Source: Platerodrilus igneus
Taxonomy: Eukaryota > Arthropoda > Insecta > Coleoptera > Lycidae
Direction of reading: 5' to 3'
Assembly: GCA_036346225.1 (NCBI GenBank)
Contig: JARFIW010001216.1
Location: 1,028,501 to 1,092,500, forward strand
DNA: 64,000 nt
This document shows positions 21,351-32,725 of this stretch, one piece after another (the first letter of the stretch is position 1; every line of letters begins with the position of its first letter). The notes beneath the pieces are model-generated. The model searched no databases and was not told the origin of the DNA. It saw only the letters and a list, made by a program, of their open reading frames with translations. Made by a program: the position numbers and the translations under genes.

Positions 21351-21379
21351 AATCTTAACACTGGGTCAAGGTTAAAAAA

Positions 21380-24300
21380 ATCTAATAACTAAGTGCATGG
21401 TATTAATGAAGTAAATCGTTAGCATTAGAAGCACTGTTCAGACTCGATAGAGTGGCGAATATGATAACATGTGCAAAAGTAGTTCGCGTGCTATGTGTAA
21501 TTGTAGCAAGACTTATGTGCATGTGTAATGTTAAATATGCGGGTTGGATATGCTGTTCTGATGGCGGATTGACATGGCATTGTTCTGATTCGAGCTCGGT
21601 TCATCGATTACGGTGAAGTTCGAATTCGGAGTCAAGTGCTGAATTGAATGGTTGATGTGAAAATTGTGTCGGCATGTGCAGTGACTGTGCGAGGGCATGA
21701 CGTATTGCGGTATGCGTTCTGACTGACGGATGGATGTTTATCTAAGAAATTGTGGTTGGATCGTGTATCTGGGTATAATGTGTAGATCGTGCAGTAAGTA
21801 TGAGAAGTGAACTGCGGTCGTAAATCAAATCTGTGTTCCAATGGAGACATGGTTGAAATGGACCGGAAATGAGAATCGGTGTTCTGTGACTGTGTGGATG
21901 TGACGAGGATCGTTGGACGTCGAGTGAGTGTATGGTTGAAGCTTTGCAGGCGAACAGAATGTATGGTTGACGGCAAGCGATAAAGTGTGTACTATGCTGA
22001 AGAATGCAGTGGATTGATGTGAGTGTTCTTGGTAATGAACGGCGCAAATGCTGCGTTGACGTTGATAGGCGTTGACGTTGCTGTGACGTAGGTGTACGCG
22101 ATTGGCGGACAATGATGTCGGTGACGGTGGCGACGACAAACTGTTTAACGTTGGGAAGATAATTAGTTATGCTAAAGGGCCATGCTCGTTGCAAATTTAA
22201 TGGGTCCAGATAAATTGTGTGTGGTATCTTATTGCAGAAAGTAGATTAAAAATTAAGGGACCCAGTTACGTTAGTAAACCGGGTCTTAAACTAAACGAAT
22301 TTTCCTAAAGGTGCACAATGGATGCCGAGAATAAATTTCAATAGAAATTAAAGTTCCAGATGCACCGCATTGGGAAATGATGAAATGTGAACTATAAAGG
22401 GATTATTAATTATGGTTAGAAAATAAATTTCTGGACCAAATAAAATACTTAACTGGTAATGTATATGGTTACTACTGATCCAAAAATCTGTTTACTCCAC
22501 AATATCGATACCGTATTTTTGTTTAACAAATGTAGAAAGAACTCAGGTTTATCTGAAGCCCTAGGATGTTGATTAAAAAAATACTATGTTTAATGGTTTT
22601 CCTTAATAACGGGTTAACGCTTGGTTTATGAAAATCAAATGTAAAGCCTCTAAAAATTAATTAATGAAAAATGCCTGACATTTAAGAAAGTATGAATGGT
22701 TTAGCAGCCTGCGTAAAAGGACATTTTTCCAGATCAGAATAGCAGTACAGAAGGGGTGCAGTATTCGTTGCTGCAAAAAGTTGTTTCGTGCGGATGTAAT
22801 TGTCGTTAAGATCTGGAGGTTTAAAAATTCGGCCCATTGTCGTTGAATGTGAATTCGACGGGCGGGTTGAAGATAATGGTTATTGCTGAGTTTTTCCTTT
22901 CGAGGGAACGGAATTGAGACTGAGATCTAATCTATTTGGCATATGAGACTTACGGTTCTGAAAATTCTGGTTGACCTATGCAAAGTGTAAATCAGAAGCA
23001 AATTTAATATCCGAAAATGCATGTGTTGAAGTATAAAAATGGTGCTGGTGCAAAGTAAAGGGTGACTTTTGTCGAATAGATGCGTGCGGCAGGGTATCAT
23101 GATAACGCATTGTCATAAAATTGTTGTTTAGGAAGTCGAACGTGACATTATTACATATTAACCGGCGTAAAATGGGAAATATGGGTATCTTAAAGAGATT
23201 ATTTGCTGGTGTTCATTGAAAATATTCAGCATTTTCCAGTTGCGTGAAGTATTAAAATTAATTTGTAGTTCTGTGACAACAATGGTTTCTAGAAGGTAAA
23301 GTGTTTGATATAGTCTGCATTCGACGATTGCAATTGTGGTGTCCCTTTTGTTAATGCACGACGATACATGGAAGGTTACCGTGTTCAGGAACGACTGGAA
23401 CGACAGTCGTAGTATTATTGACGATGGATTGACAATGTCGGATCCAACTGTTGGTGAATGTGTCTAGACAAGCGTGCAGTGAGTAATACGATAAGTAATG
23501 GTTGACGTTGGTACAAAGTCTGAGTATAGTAACTGTGCTTCTGAATAGGAGAATGTGAGATCGTCGTTGGTCAACGGCAATCTACTTGCGTTGATCAGGC
23601 GTGTGAAACGTGCGCGACGATGTATAGCGTTGAAGCGCAACTGTGTGCGGTGAAAATGCGTGCGGTTGTGAAACGTTGCGTTGGAAGATAAGTGATGACT
23701 CAAAGGCGCAATGCTGGAAATGGTGATCGGACAGCTAACTGCTGTTTAAGCTGTATGTACTTGATGACATGGAATTGACGGGACTGACGTAAGTGTCGAG
23801 AAAGGTAAGTGATGTGCTGGACTACTGTTCCGTATGTTGGAATGTGGGAGAGCAGATAAAAAAATCTTACCAATGTCTTCGATAAGCGGGTGGTCATGTT
23901 TAGCAATCTGCAACTGTTCTGATTCAAAATAGTCATTCGGGATGAATGATTCGCTCGGCACGGTGAGCGTGCCGGAAATGATGGCTGTCCGTAGCGAGTG
24001 GTAGTGCATAGGAAGCAATGGATGAAATGGTGGCAAGTGGACTGACTGGCTGCGCGATGTGTGACAGGCTGATGAAAATGTGAGAAAGATGATTTTAGTG
24101 TCGATAGACTGACTCGGTAATGTTGCTGGGTTGAAGACTCTTTGACTGTCTGTGAAAGGATGTTAAATCCGTATGCGGTTATTCTAAAACGTGTTGTAAA
24201 TGCGAACAGATGACTGACGACGTGCGGGTCACGCACAAAAGTGCATGTTCTGGATGCGTAACTTTCGGATCATTGAGCTTGACACATTGTTCCCAAAAGT

Positions 24301-24500
24301 GTGGATATACTGCGCGTGGAGGATTTCCTAGCGAAGAAGTCGTCAACGTATGCGGAATGTGGGGCTGCGATGGTGTCATGGCTGAACGAAATGGTCGTGT
24401 CGGCAGAATCAAAGATAGGGGCAAACTCGCGTCATTCGAGCTGAAGCGATCTATGTCGATTGAAAGGAGATGAAACGAGTCGTTGGAAAGCTGCGAATAA
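21380..24500. other. G-over-C skewed, apparently non-coding block
   Basis: The plus strand is visibly rich in G and T and poor in C across this block. Minus-strand ORFs of 80-178 codons appear because the skew removes stops; they translate to Ser/Thr/His/Arg-rich strings in several overlapping frames and show no domain. About 22320-23440 is the right half of the older inverted-repeat layer. Confidence 0.5.
22320..23440 (-). repeat. Inner, older repeat layer (right)
   Basis: Inverted and diverged match to 16250-17490, and thus also a diverged direct copy of part of the right arm (for example 23275-23430 against 25035-25230). The right half of the element therefore holds an old and a young copy of the inner arm sequence in tandem. 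Confidence 0.6.
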
Positions 24501-25461
24501 ATGAATAGTTAAACCACTGCAAATACGAGGGAATCGGAAATTGACAGACATCGAGCATCTAATTCTCTATTTGGACAATATCGAGTACTTACCGGTTCTA
24601 GAAATCATTACGTGCGATTGACCGCTATGCGAAAGTGTAAAAGCCTACAGAAGCAAAATTTAATTATCAGACGAAAAGTGTGCAATGTGCTATAGAAAGT
24701 ATAAAAAATGGTGCTTTGCATCGCTCCTAACAGTAAAAAGGAGAGTGACTTTTTCTAGCAATTACAAGAATAGCAGTAGCGCGGCGAAGGGTATGCATGT
24801 ATTATACAGCGCATTGTTGCTATAAAATATGTTAGTTTACGAGAAGCTCGAACGTGCACAAATTAAATTTTAATCTATAATTAACCACGGTCGTAAAAAT
24901 GGGAAATTAATGGGTAATTTTAATAGTGCTAAGCATATACTTTCGCTTGGTGATTCATTTGGAAAATATTCAAGCCTATTATTTCCTAAAGTATGACGTA
25001 GAAGTTATTTAAAATTAAATTGTTGTAAGTATCCTGTAGACAACAAGTTGGTATTTTCTTAGTAATGGTTTAAAGTGTTTTTGGTTATAGTAGCACTGCA
25101 TATTCTACAGCACGACTTGCAGACAACTTGTGTGCGTGTGCTAGCCCTCTTTTGGATTTTTAATATGCACACGATCCGTATAACATGGAAGACGTTTTCC
25201 GGTGTTTCTACTAACGGCATACGCACCATCGACGAAGCGAACCAGGTGCATGCATTAGCGCTAAATGTATTGGACGAGCAGCGAGGATTATGACATCATT
25301 TAGTTCCCCGCCGAATCCTCAACATCGTTCGGTCGTCTTCGGAAACCTTCGGTTTGCATTCTATAAGGAGCATAAATCAGGTACGCTCGAGTAAGCTTTT
25401 TAGTTAGTTCGATTACAAGTTTAACTAAAGTGCTATAGTGCGGGTTTTGTTTTGTACTAAA

Positions 25462-26033
25462 ATGGTACCTGCAAACGTTTATAAGTGCAACCTTGCGGTG
25501 CTTCCTATACCTGGAAAATGCTCTCAAACGGCACCAGAACAAATGTCGTAGTGTAACATCGCCCAGGGTTAAGCCGTCCGCAGCAAAGTACTTAAACTCT
25601 AGGTCTTGCGGTATCGCTTTACGAGAATAGCTCACAGCGACACAAGGAAAAAGCACGGTATGTTATTAAGCCGTAAACGTTCAACGCCACCAGCTGTTAA
25701 AGGGTCTTGTACGAAACAACCACGAATTATGTGTACAGTATGCGATTTCGAAATGGAAAAACTACGTACGCCGCACACTTAAAGAGCAACAAACATAAAA
25801 ATGCATCAGTTACCGCTACTAACGAAGATGGCGTAGAAATGATTAGCACAGCGTTTAACAACTGCATGGCTAGCTATCGCATAAATAACGCCAGCGTCGA
25901 CAATAGAGTGTCCGAGTTTCTTTGGAAGCAGAAGGAACGATTTATTCGATTACTTAATAAAAAGAATACAACATATAATCCGGAAAATACGTACGCGGTC
26001 TTAAACATCATTCCTAATAGTACAGCAACCTAA
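25462..26033 (+). pseudogene. Zinc-finger-like ORF in the right arm
   Basis: Plus-strand copy of the left-arm gene. It opens MVPANVYKCNLAVLPIPGKC, stops after about 30 codons, and later reads (in another frame) MCTVCDFEME and, in a third frame, YAAHLKSNKHKNASVT, DGVEMISTAFNNCMASYRI, FLWKQKERFIRLLNKK, ending at TAA 26031-26033. An extra A in a run after the Cys pair, compared with the left arm, shows the break is variable between arms. A start-to-stop protein does not exist in either arm. The arrangement suggests the N-terminal part of a longer protein whose remainder is missing from the element. Confidence 0.5.
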
Positions 26034-26479
26034 TTAAGGTAGGTCAGTAAGCAATATTTAATTGCTGTTAATTGACTAGCATTTAGCGTACTTTCCTATT
26101 TAAAACCCATTACATTGGAATGTGTTTACCTCCACGTGGTGTTGCTGGACGGTAAAACATATTGTTAGGTTAACGATAATATGTCTTATTAACCGAAAAC
26201 GCGTCTCCTTTTTTACATTAATCTCATTTTGTTACAGGTCTATTTAAACAACACATTAATCTCTTTTGTTACAGGTTAAACTTTCGGCTACGCACAGGAA
26301 ATAATGTTATACTTTGTAAAATTGCATTCTATAAGTTTATTAAACTGTAAGTTGGATAAATAAATTATTAAAATTTTGCGTGTTTAATTTATTTATGTTG
26401 GTTAAAGCATATGTCTTGGGTAGCGAAAAGGTTTTAAAAATGGGGTTAAATATATACGAGCAAAATTTTTAAAGAGGTT

Positions 26480-27450
26480 TGAGAGCTTTAAAGTATAACT
26501 TTGCAGGGCGTTGTCCGATTTCAAATCTGTTTGCAGATTCAAATTCTTGTAAAATTTTAGACTAACAAGATGTATCGCATGACTAAGAAAATTTATAAGA
26601 ACGCTCAAAAGTCGCTACAGGTAAGAAATCTTAAAATTGGGGTAGCTCTTGGGGATGGTGCTATGTGAAAATTTAAAGAGATTTGGATAGCTTAGAACAT
26701 TCTAATATTGATTGATACCAAACAAGGTAGGTTTATCTCGTGGGTGGAAATGTGGAGAAAGATTTATCTCGCAGAGGGTATATGTGTAACTTTGCAGGGC
26801 GTGGTCCGATTTTAAATCTGTTTGCAGATTCGTTGTGTAAAATTGTAGACTAATTTAATGTATTGCATGTATAAAAAATTTATAAGAACGCTCAAAAGTC
26901 GCTACAGGTAAGAAATCTTAAAATTAGGGTAGCTCCTTGGGGATGGTGCAATCTGAAAATTCCTAGAGATTTGGGTAGCTGAGAAAATTCTAATATTGAT
27001 TAATACCAAACAAGATAGGTTTATCTCGAAAGATGCAATGGCTAGACGAAGAAAACTATTTGTTAGGTTTGCTTATAGAGCAAATAGCAAAATTAGAAGA
27101 TCAGGACTTTAAAGGGGTATAACTTTGCAGGGCGTGGTCCGATTTCAAATCTGTTTGCAGATTCGGGATGTGCGTAAAATTTTAGACTAACAAGATGTAT
27201 TGCATGACTAAAAAAATTTATGCGGACGGTTAGAAATCGGTCTTGGTAAGAAATCTTAAAATTAGGGTAGCTCCCTGGGGGATGATGCTATCTAAAAAAT
27301 TCCTAGAAATTCGGGTAGCTGAGAAAATTCTAATATTAATCGATACCAAACAAGATAGGTTTATCTCGTGTGTGGAAATGAGGATGCTCATTTATCTCGA
27401 AAGATGAAAAATTTAAGATATTTATCTCGAAAGATGAAAAATGGTTAGTC
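26480..27450 (+). repeat. ~300-bp tandem units inside the right arm
   Basis: Three units with AACTTTGCAGGGCGT, CAAATCTGTTTGCAGATTC, TAAGAAATCTTAAAAT, GGTAGCTC and GATAGGTTTATCTCG landmarks, at about 26500-26745, 26785-27030 and 27118-27370. The middle unit is the one absent from the left arm. Confidence 0.75.
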
Positions 27451-27535
27451 GAAGAAAACTTTTTGGTCCAGATGTGTGTGGAAATGAGGGAAGCTGGTGG
27501 AAATGAGGCGGTGGGATTCCCAAAAATGGTCTACT

Positions 27536-27600
27536 AACAATATACGATAAGGCCATCTATACTGTCAATCGCTGACCTCCAACTGTATGAAGTTTTAACA
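27536..27600 (-). repeat. BEL/Pao 5' LTR, part 2
   Basis: AACAATATACGATAAGGCC to GTTTTAACA matches 7684-7748 in the complete LTR. It is the outer end of the interrupted 5' LTR and directly borders the split LINE. Confidence 0.85.
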
Positions 27601-27601
27601 C

Positions 27602-28270
27602 CATTTCATTAAGAGCAGCTTCTAACTCTTCCTTGCTAGACGCTAATACCGCTATATCATCTGCAAATCTAAGCATATCAATTTTTGTCCCTGCATAGTA
27701 ATTCCAAATGTCTTCCTGCATTTGATAGTATTCATTGCCTGTTCTATGTACAAGTTAAAAATCAATGGGGATAGGGCACATCCCTGTCTCACCCCTTTCC
27801 TAATGTTTACTTCTGTACGTTCCTGCTCTAATTCTATTACTGCTGTTTGCTCTTTGAATAAGCTATGTACTATTCGTCTGTCCCTATAACTCATTCCAAT
27901 CTTTTTGAGTATTTCGAACATTTTTTTCCATTTTACATTGTCGAATGATTTTTCCAGATCTACAAACCCTACATACACGCTTCCCCCTTTTTCTATTGTT
28001 TTCTCCATTATCACTCTCAGAGCTAAAATAGCCTCCCGCGTTCCCCTGTTTCGCCTAAACCCAAATTGGTCTTCTAGTATTTCTTCAGCCAGTTTTTCCA
28101 TTAGTCTTTGCACAATTCTAGTTAATATTTTTGACACGTGTGTTGTCAAACTTATTGTTCGAAAATTTTCACATCTATCCGCGCCTTGCTTTTTTGGTGT
28201 AGTTACTATGATGCTATGTTTGAAATCTTTGGGTATCTCGCCTGTCTCATTTTTTATGTATATTTAAATC
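27602..28270 (-). pseudogene. RTE-like LINE, copy B, reverse transcriptase part
   Basis: A 165-codon open stretch (27652-28149) gives RT motifs: HVSKILTRIVQRLMEKLAEE, EDQFGFRRNRGTREAI, YVGFVDLEKSFDNVKW (first catalytic Asp region), GVRQGCALSPLIFNLYIEQA. Upstream in the same strand, in another frame, are IPKDFKHSI and KKQGADRCEN. The catalytic FADD is not in frame (CLDLQMI region, frameshifted). The 3' continuation is at 7338 and below, separated by the BEL/Pao insertion. It is 5'-truncated near 28270. Confidence 0.8.
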
Positions 28271-30399
28271 TTATCCAAATTTGATTGTGACAACTGAAAA
28301 ATGAATATATTGTCCCACATTGTAGTGCTACATTAGTAAGTACGTTGTCTATTACTGTGTTTGAAATTTTTTTTCCAGTAACTATTACACCGACAAAAAA
28401 ATCTGCAGTTTTCCGATAATCTATGACTCAATAGCTACTATCTCTATTAAAATCAACATTTTAGCTTTGGAAATGTAGGAGAACAACAGGAGGCGGTCAT
28501 TTTTGACACATTTTGAGCTATATCATGAAGACTATTAGACCGAAAATTATAAAAAAATATTTTTAGAAGCCTTTTAAAATCCTCTTTCAAATGATACCTC
28601 ACACGATATATTTATTAAAACTTTTTTTCTTTTGACCGAATTAACCCCCACCATTTTAATCTAAAAATATTGTTTATTTTCCGACTGTCGATATATGTGC
28701 GCGCCATAAAGACCTAGCATTGTGCCAAATTTCAAATTCTTACGTTACATAGTTTTCGAGAAAAACCTCAGTGACAGACGGACGGACACGAGAGTGTTTC
28801 ATATTTAAGCCGCCCATTATGAGTACTTGAAAGGAAACTCTATTTCTTGGTGAACATTACGATAAACTAGCTACATGGAACAAAGCTCGTGCCTTTTTTG
28901 ACAAAAACGCTAGAAAGGTGTTTCGCAGTTAAGAATAGACAGATGAATAGCTTCTGGGAATATATTTGCATAACTCTTTCATCATGAATATAACCATAAT
29001 AAAAACCGCACAAAAATAGCATGCTTAGAATCCTTTTACCTGTACAACGTCGGTAATTAGCTGATAAATAATGAACAAGGAAAATCTTTTTAGAACAGAC
29101 ACAATTTTAAGAGCAAATTTTAAGTTTTCAGTACACCCTTCGCTGCGAGGTATTTAGTTGTTATTCCAAATAATCATAAACCCTGGATATTACTTCACGG
29201 TCACTTATTATTAGCTAAAGCACTACACAACATTTATTTCACTGGCTACATACACAAATGAGAACGTGTTCACTCATAAATATTTCAAACGATGTACATC
29301 GATATAAAACACGACTTTAAAAGCCTGTAATCCGATACTTTACTAAACGCCCCATTGTGGTTTATGTATAGAGTATATTGTTCACTCAATACGACACTGC
29401 ATGTTATAGGAAGGAAATAAATGTTTTAGTGTACTTTAGGTACATATTGGCTGAATAACAAGATAATTTAATGGAGCACAATCTTCCCCTGCAACTTTTT
29501 CAGTCTTCTAGGTTTAAAAAAAAACAAATTTATTTTCAGAAACATTTAAATATGAAAAAATGGAGCGGCGAAGCAACCGCCTCTCTCAATAATATAACAA
29601 ATGAATTAGTTATTTGGAAAACGCTATAAATTCATTTTTCAAACTTTGCAGATCGAGGTAAAGAGAAATCATATTAAGAAGAACCCACAGCATTTGGCAG
29701 ATTGTGCAGAAATGTAGTAACAGTGGCGTAATTACGATCATGGTGGGTGGGGATTGAGTTTTGTATATACTTGTGCACACATAAATGAAACAACGTAATT
29801 TAGTTCTAAAAAGAACTGTTTTATATTATAATTTGAATAAAAGCCGCTATGCCTGCGGCCACGTCCCCAATGCTCCACCCGAAGGTACTACATTGGGTTT
29901 AAACGCGAAAATATAAACGTGCTTCAAATGTAATCTACCTTCAAAATTAATCAATCCTAAATAAAAATTTAACAAAATAAAACAAAAAGTAGAAATAGGA
30001 TTTGAGATCAACAAGACACAAGCAAAGGTAAAATGGGAGGGCTCCGTAATACCAGATAGTAGTCGCCCGCTCTGCTTACCGGTGCGACCTGAAGGGTCGT
30101 CTTAAAACTATCCAAATCTAGCTAGCTAATTTTAAAAATGGATTCAAATTTTCTAAGCATTCGTCAAATATTTTAATAGTGAATCCAGCTATTTTCCCTA
30201 CTCTATAAATTTATAAATTCGTGCTCCCTGGTATAAGTATTTAATTCTAAGTAAATCCTATATTCGTCCCTAACGTTCCCTATTGTTCCATAACCCGACA
30301 TATTATAATTATATTCTTCGTTCTTACAAATACTACGTCCAAAAAATAGGCGGCAGAAAGTGAAACTAATTATATCAAGCTACAAAACAATACAATGCA
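28271..30399. other. AT-rich stretch; possible old transposon debris
   Basis: No gene seen. 28700-28800 (TTTTCGAGAAAAACCTCAGTG, then GACAGACGGACGGACA) resembles non-coding debris common in insect repeats. A SINE 3' end lies at 29862-29892. Confidence 0.4.
29862..29892 (-). mobile_element. SINE 3'-end fragment
   Basis: CCAATGCTCCACCCGAAGGTACTACATTGG is the complement of the SINE tail seen at 55735-55765 and 43998-44030. Only the tail module is present. Confidence 0.6.
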
Positions 30400-32086
30400 G
30401 GCAAAAATAAAAATGTTAAAATAAATAAACATCTAAATAAGCAAAAGTATGTAACAGTACATAAATTAGCAAAAGCATCAGCCAAATTATCAGTTGCACT
30501 CCCATAAACATTATGACAGCTAGCGCCATTACACACAAAAAACGTGCTCATTAAATTATTTTAAAATCTTCTTATTAATACAAAGCAATGCTTATGCGAG
30601 TACAGCCGCCACAATTTTATTCCTATCTCGCATATAGATTTTTCTGGTCGTCTTCTTACGTCTGTTGATATCTTACTTCAAAGAGAGTTGAATATACACT
30701 GTTAAAGTCCTGGTGGGTATGCACTAAACGTCTGGGGGGTTCACAATCACTATAACTTTAAAAGTTCTGGGGGCAGTTTCACTCTATTTTATTTCCTTTA
30801 TTAATTTTACTGATTTAAATTAATGAGGGTTTTCTGATTAAGTTTGTCATTATAAATTTACGTTGGATTTATTCCCGATTTTCCGCGCGTTTAAGGTTCG
30901 ACAGTGATTATTTTAGTGGTGGTGGTGGTGGGGGAGGGGTATCCTCGTGCATAATAGATTTTTGGTTATTGAATTTTTGCTTTTGTTTTTGCTTTTAATT
31001 TTTTTCTATTTTTAATTTTTTTTTATTTTAATTTTCTTTTTATTTAACAAGTTTTAAATCGTGCTCATATATCGTGCCAAGTCAAATCCTAGTTCTCCAA
31101 TCCTTCCGTCGCCCCCCCCCCAGCCCCCGACTTACGCGCGGCCAGGCTCTTTGGCTATGCTAGCCCTACTATAGCTAACTTCCCATCAGCCAACCCTCGA
31201 TTTGCCAACTCGTGCGGGCAGTCGATGAGCACGTGCTCTGCGCTTTCTGTGCTCCCACCGCATTCGCAGCGGTCATTGTCGGTTAAACCGAATCTTTACA
31301 AATACGCCTTCAAGGCTCCATGCCCTGTTATCTGTGCACCATTTTATGGTCGAGCTTCACCTCGATCTTATCTCTAGCTACTATACTCGGTATGAATTTA
31401 TGTGCCAACCTGCCCGTGGCAGCGTTGTACCACCTCTCTTCCCATTGTCGTATTAATTTTTCTCGCAGCTTGCTCTTAATCACAGACCTCGGTATCAACG
31501 AGTGCGATATCCGTAAGTCGCCCATCACGGCCTTTTAGTTAATTCATCAACCCTATCATTTCCTACGTTACGATCGTGCGATCCAACCCAACACAACTAT
31601 AAATGTCAAAACAGGAGCGCCGTAAGTGCTACCATTCAGACGTCTGCTAGGAGGTCTGACGAGGTGTTTATATCTGTTAGGGCCGTCAGCGCTGATTTAC
31701 TATCGCTGATGATGTAATACACGTTTCTACGCATGTGATTTATCACAAAACCGAGAGCTTCCCGTATAGCAACCAATTATCACTGGAAGATAGTGCTCCA
31801 GTTCGGCAATTTGGTATGAAACCAAAACCTTGTGCTTATTATATACGACAAACGCCGCGCCTGCTTGCCCATCATCCATACGCGAACCATCCGTGTAAAT
31901 CCTGATCCCTACCGCGTCCCCATTAGCTTCGACAAATTCGATACCACTAACAATGGCCGGGTGCCCTAACTCTGATACAACGATTTTCCTATCAACTTCC
32001 CTATTTGCAAGATTCATACTCTCTATAATTTCATATCCTTTCTCTGTATTAATTAATCTTCTATCTCTGATCTCCCTAACAAATGT
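30400..32086 (-). mobile_element. R1/I-like LINE 3' fragment, left copy
   Basis: Minus-strand RNase H and C-terminal part of a LINE. 31727-32017 encodes RKIVVSELGHPAIV and IYTDGSRMDDGQAGAAFVVY, with the first RNase H Asp intact; 31328-31528 encodes GDLRISHSLIPRSVIKSKL and RQWEERWYNAATGRLAHKF. The frame is broken elsewhere. The sequence from 30400 to about 31100 is non-coding and matches the 3' side of the plus-strand copy (34030-34600). It ends (5' side) near 32086, where the plus-strand copy would be at 32836. Confidence 0.75.
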
Positions 32087-32725
32087 TTTATAGCAGGAAA
32101 TGAAATAACATACAAAAGATGAAAAACAGCTGATGTAAATTTCCAGGTTGAAATTCCGAGTGAAGGTTTGTCGCGCGAGGTGGAAAGGGAATGCCCGCAG
32201 GGATCATGCTCTGGCCCCACATTTTGAAAGTTGTTGTATGAGAGCATCTTTAGGATCAAGTTGCCCACAGGATGCTCAATCGTTAGGTTTACGGATGATA
32301 CGCTTTTAATTGTTTGATTGCGATTGTTAATGGATAGGCGCACTAAACCGAACGAGGCGCTTAATAAACTACACAAGTGGTGGCAGGCGGTAAAATTAAA
32401 ATTTAACACGGCGAAATCAGAGGCGCTTTATTTCGAAAAGAAACAGGGACAGCGACCCCCTAGGCTAGAGCTGGGAGAGGAGAAAATACCGTTTAAGGAA
32501 GCAATTACATACCTCGGGGTAAAGATTGATGATAAGTTAAATTGGAAAGCTCACGTGCAGTAAGTTAAAATCAAAGGCAGCGAAATATCAAACAAAATTA
32601 TGGCAGCGGCGAAATTAAACTGGAGTTTCAGGGGCAAATCGCCGAGGACGATTTATGCCGCAGCAATTGAGCCGGCAATGTTGTACGCAGCTTCTGTATA
32701 GGCAGAAGGTTGTAAAATCCGGGAA

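Larger units (their letters stand above)
14019..27535. mobile_element. 13.5-kb element with ~2.7-3.0 kb terminal inverted repeats
   Basis: The block begins AGTAGACCATTTTTGGG and ends with its complement, CCCAAAAATGGTCTACT, and has long, highly similar inverted arms (14019-16755 and 24527-27535). It splits a BEL/Pao LTR. AG...CT ends with long inverted repeats recall Polinton/Maverick and related virus-like elements. I see no integrase, capsid or full polymerase. Contents: a zinc-finger-like ORF in each arm, a broken ~620-codon gene (18637-20524, minus), stem-loops near 21.25 kb, and an older degenerate inverted-repeat layer. No clean target duplication is visible, and 107 bp of the target LTR are missing. 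Assignment to a known superfamily is open; a non-autonomous or decayed Polinton/adintovirus-like element is my best guess. Confidence 0.75.
24527..27535 (-). repeat. Right terminal inverted repeat of the 13.5-kb element
   Basis: Complement of 14019-16755, ending GGTCTACT. It carries three ~300-bp units (26480-27450) against two in the left arm. Similarity is close to base-for-base over long stretches, so the arms were homogenised or duplicated recently compared with the inner layer. Confidence 0.9.
7339..27601 (-). mobile_element. BEL/Pao LTR retrotransposon carrying a nested 13.5-kb element
   Basis: Minus-strand BEL/Pao element. Its left (3') LTR is 7340-7748, its internal region 7749-13780, and its right (5') LTR 13782-14018 plus 27536-27600. 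The 14019-27535 block is a later insertion. Flanks TATTT (7334-7338) and CATTT (27602-27606) look like a 5-bp target duplication with one change: uninterrupted LINE copies read straight through with a single CATTT at this place (for example near 51560). The LTRs open TGTGGTAC and close GTTTTAACA. The coding order gag-protease-RT-RNase H-integrase is the BEL/Pao order. Stops and frameshifts in pol show it is no longer autonomous. Confidence 0.85.

Noticed and set aside
21632..24424. Several long minus-strand ORFs (80-178 codons)
   Set aside because: They overlap in multiple frames, are Ser/Thr/His/Arg-rich without motifs, and are explained by base skew that removes stop codons.
25300..25656. 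118-codon minus-strand ORF in the right arm
   Set aside because: The left-arm equivalent is broken by small differences and the opposite strand carries the zinc-finger-like gene; most likely a shadow.
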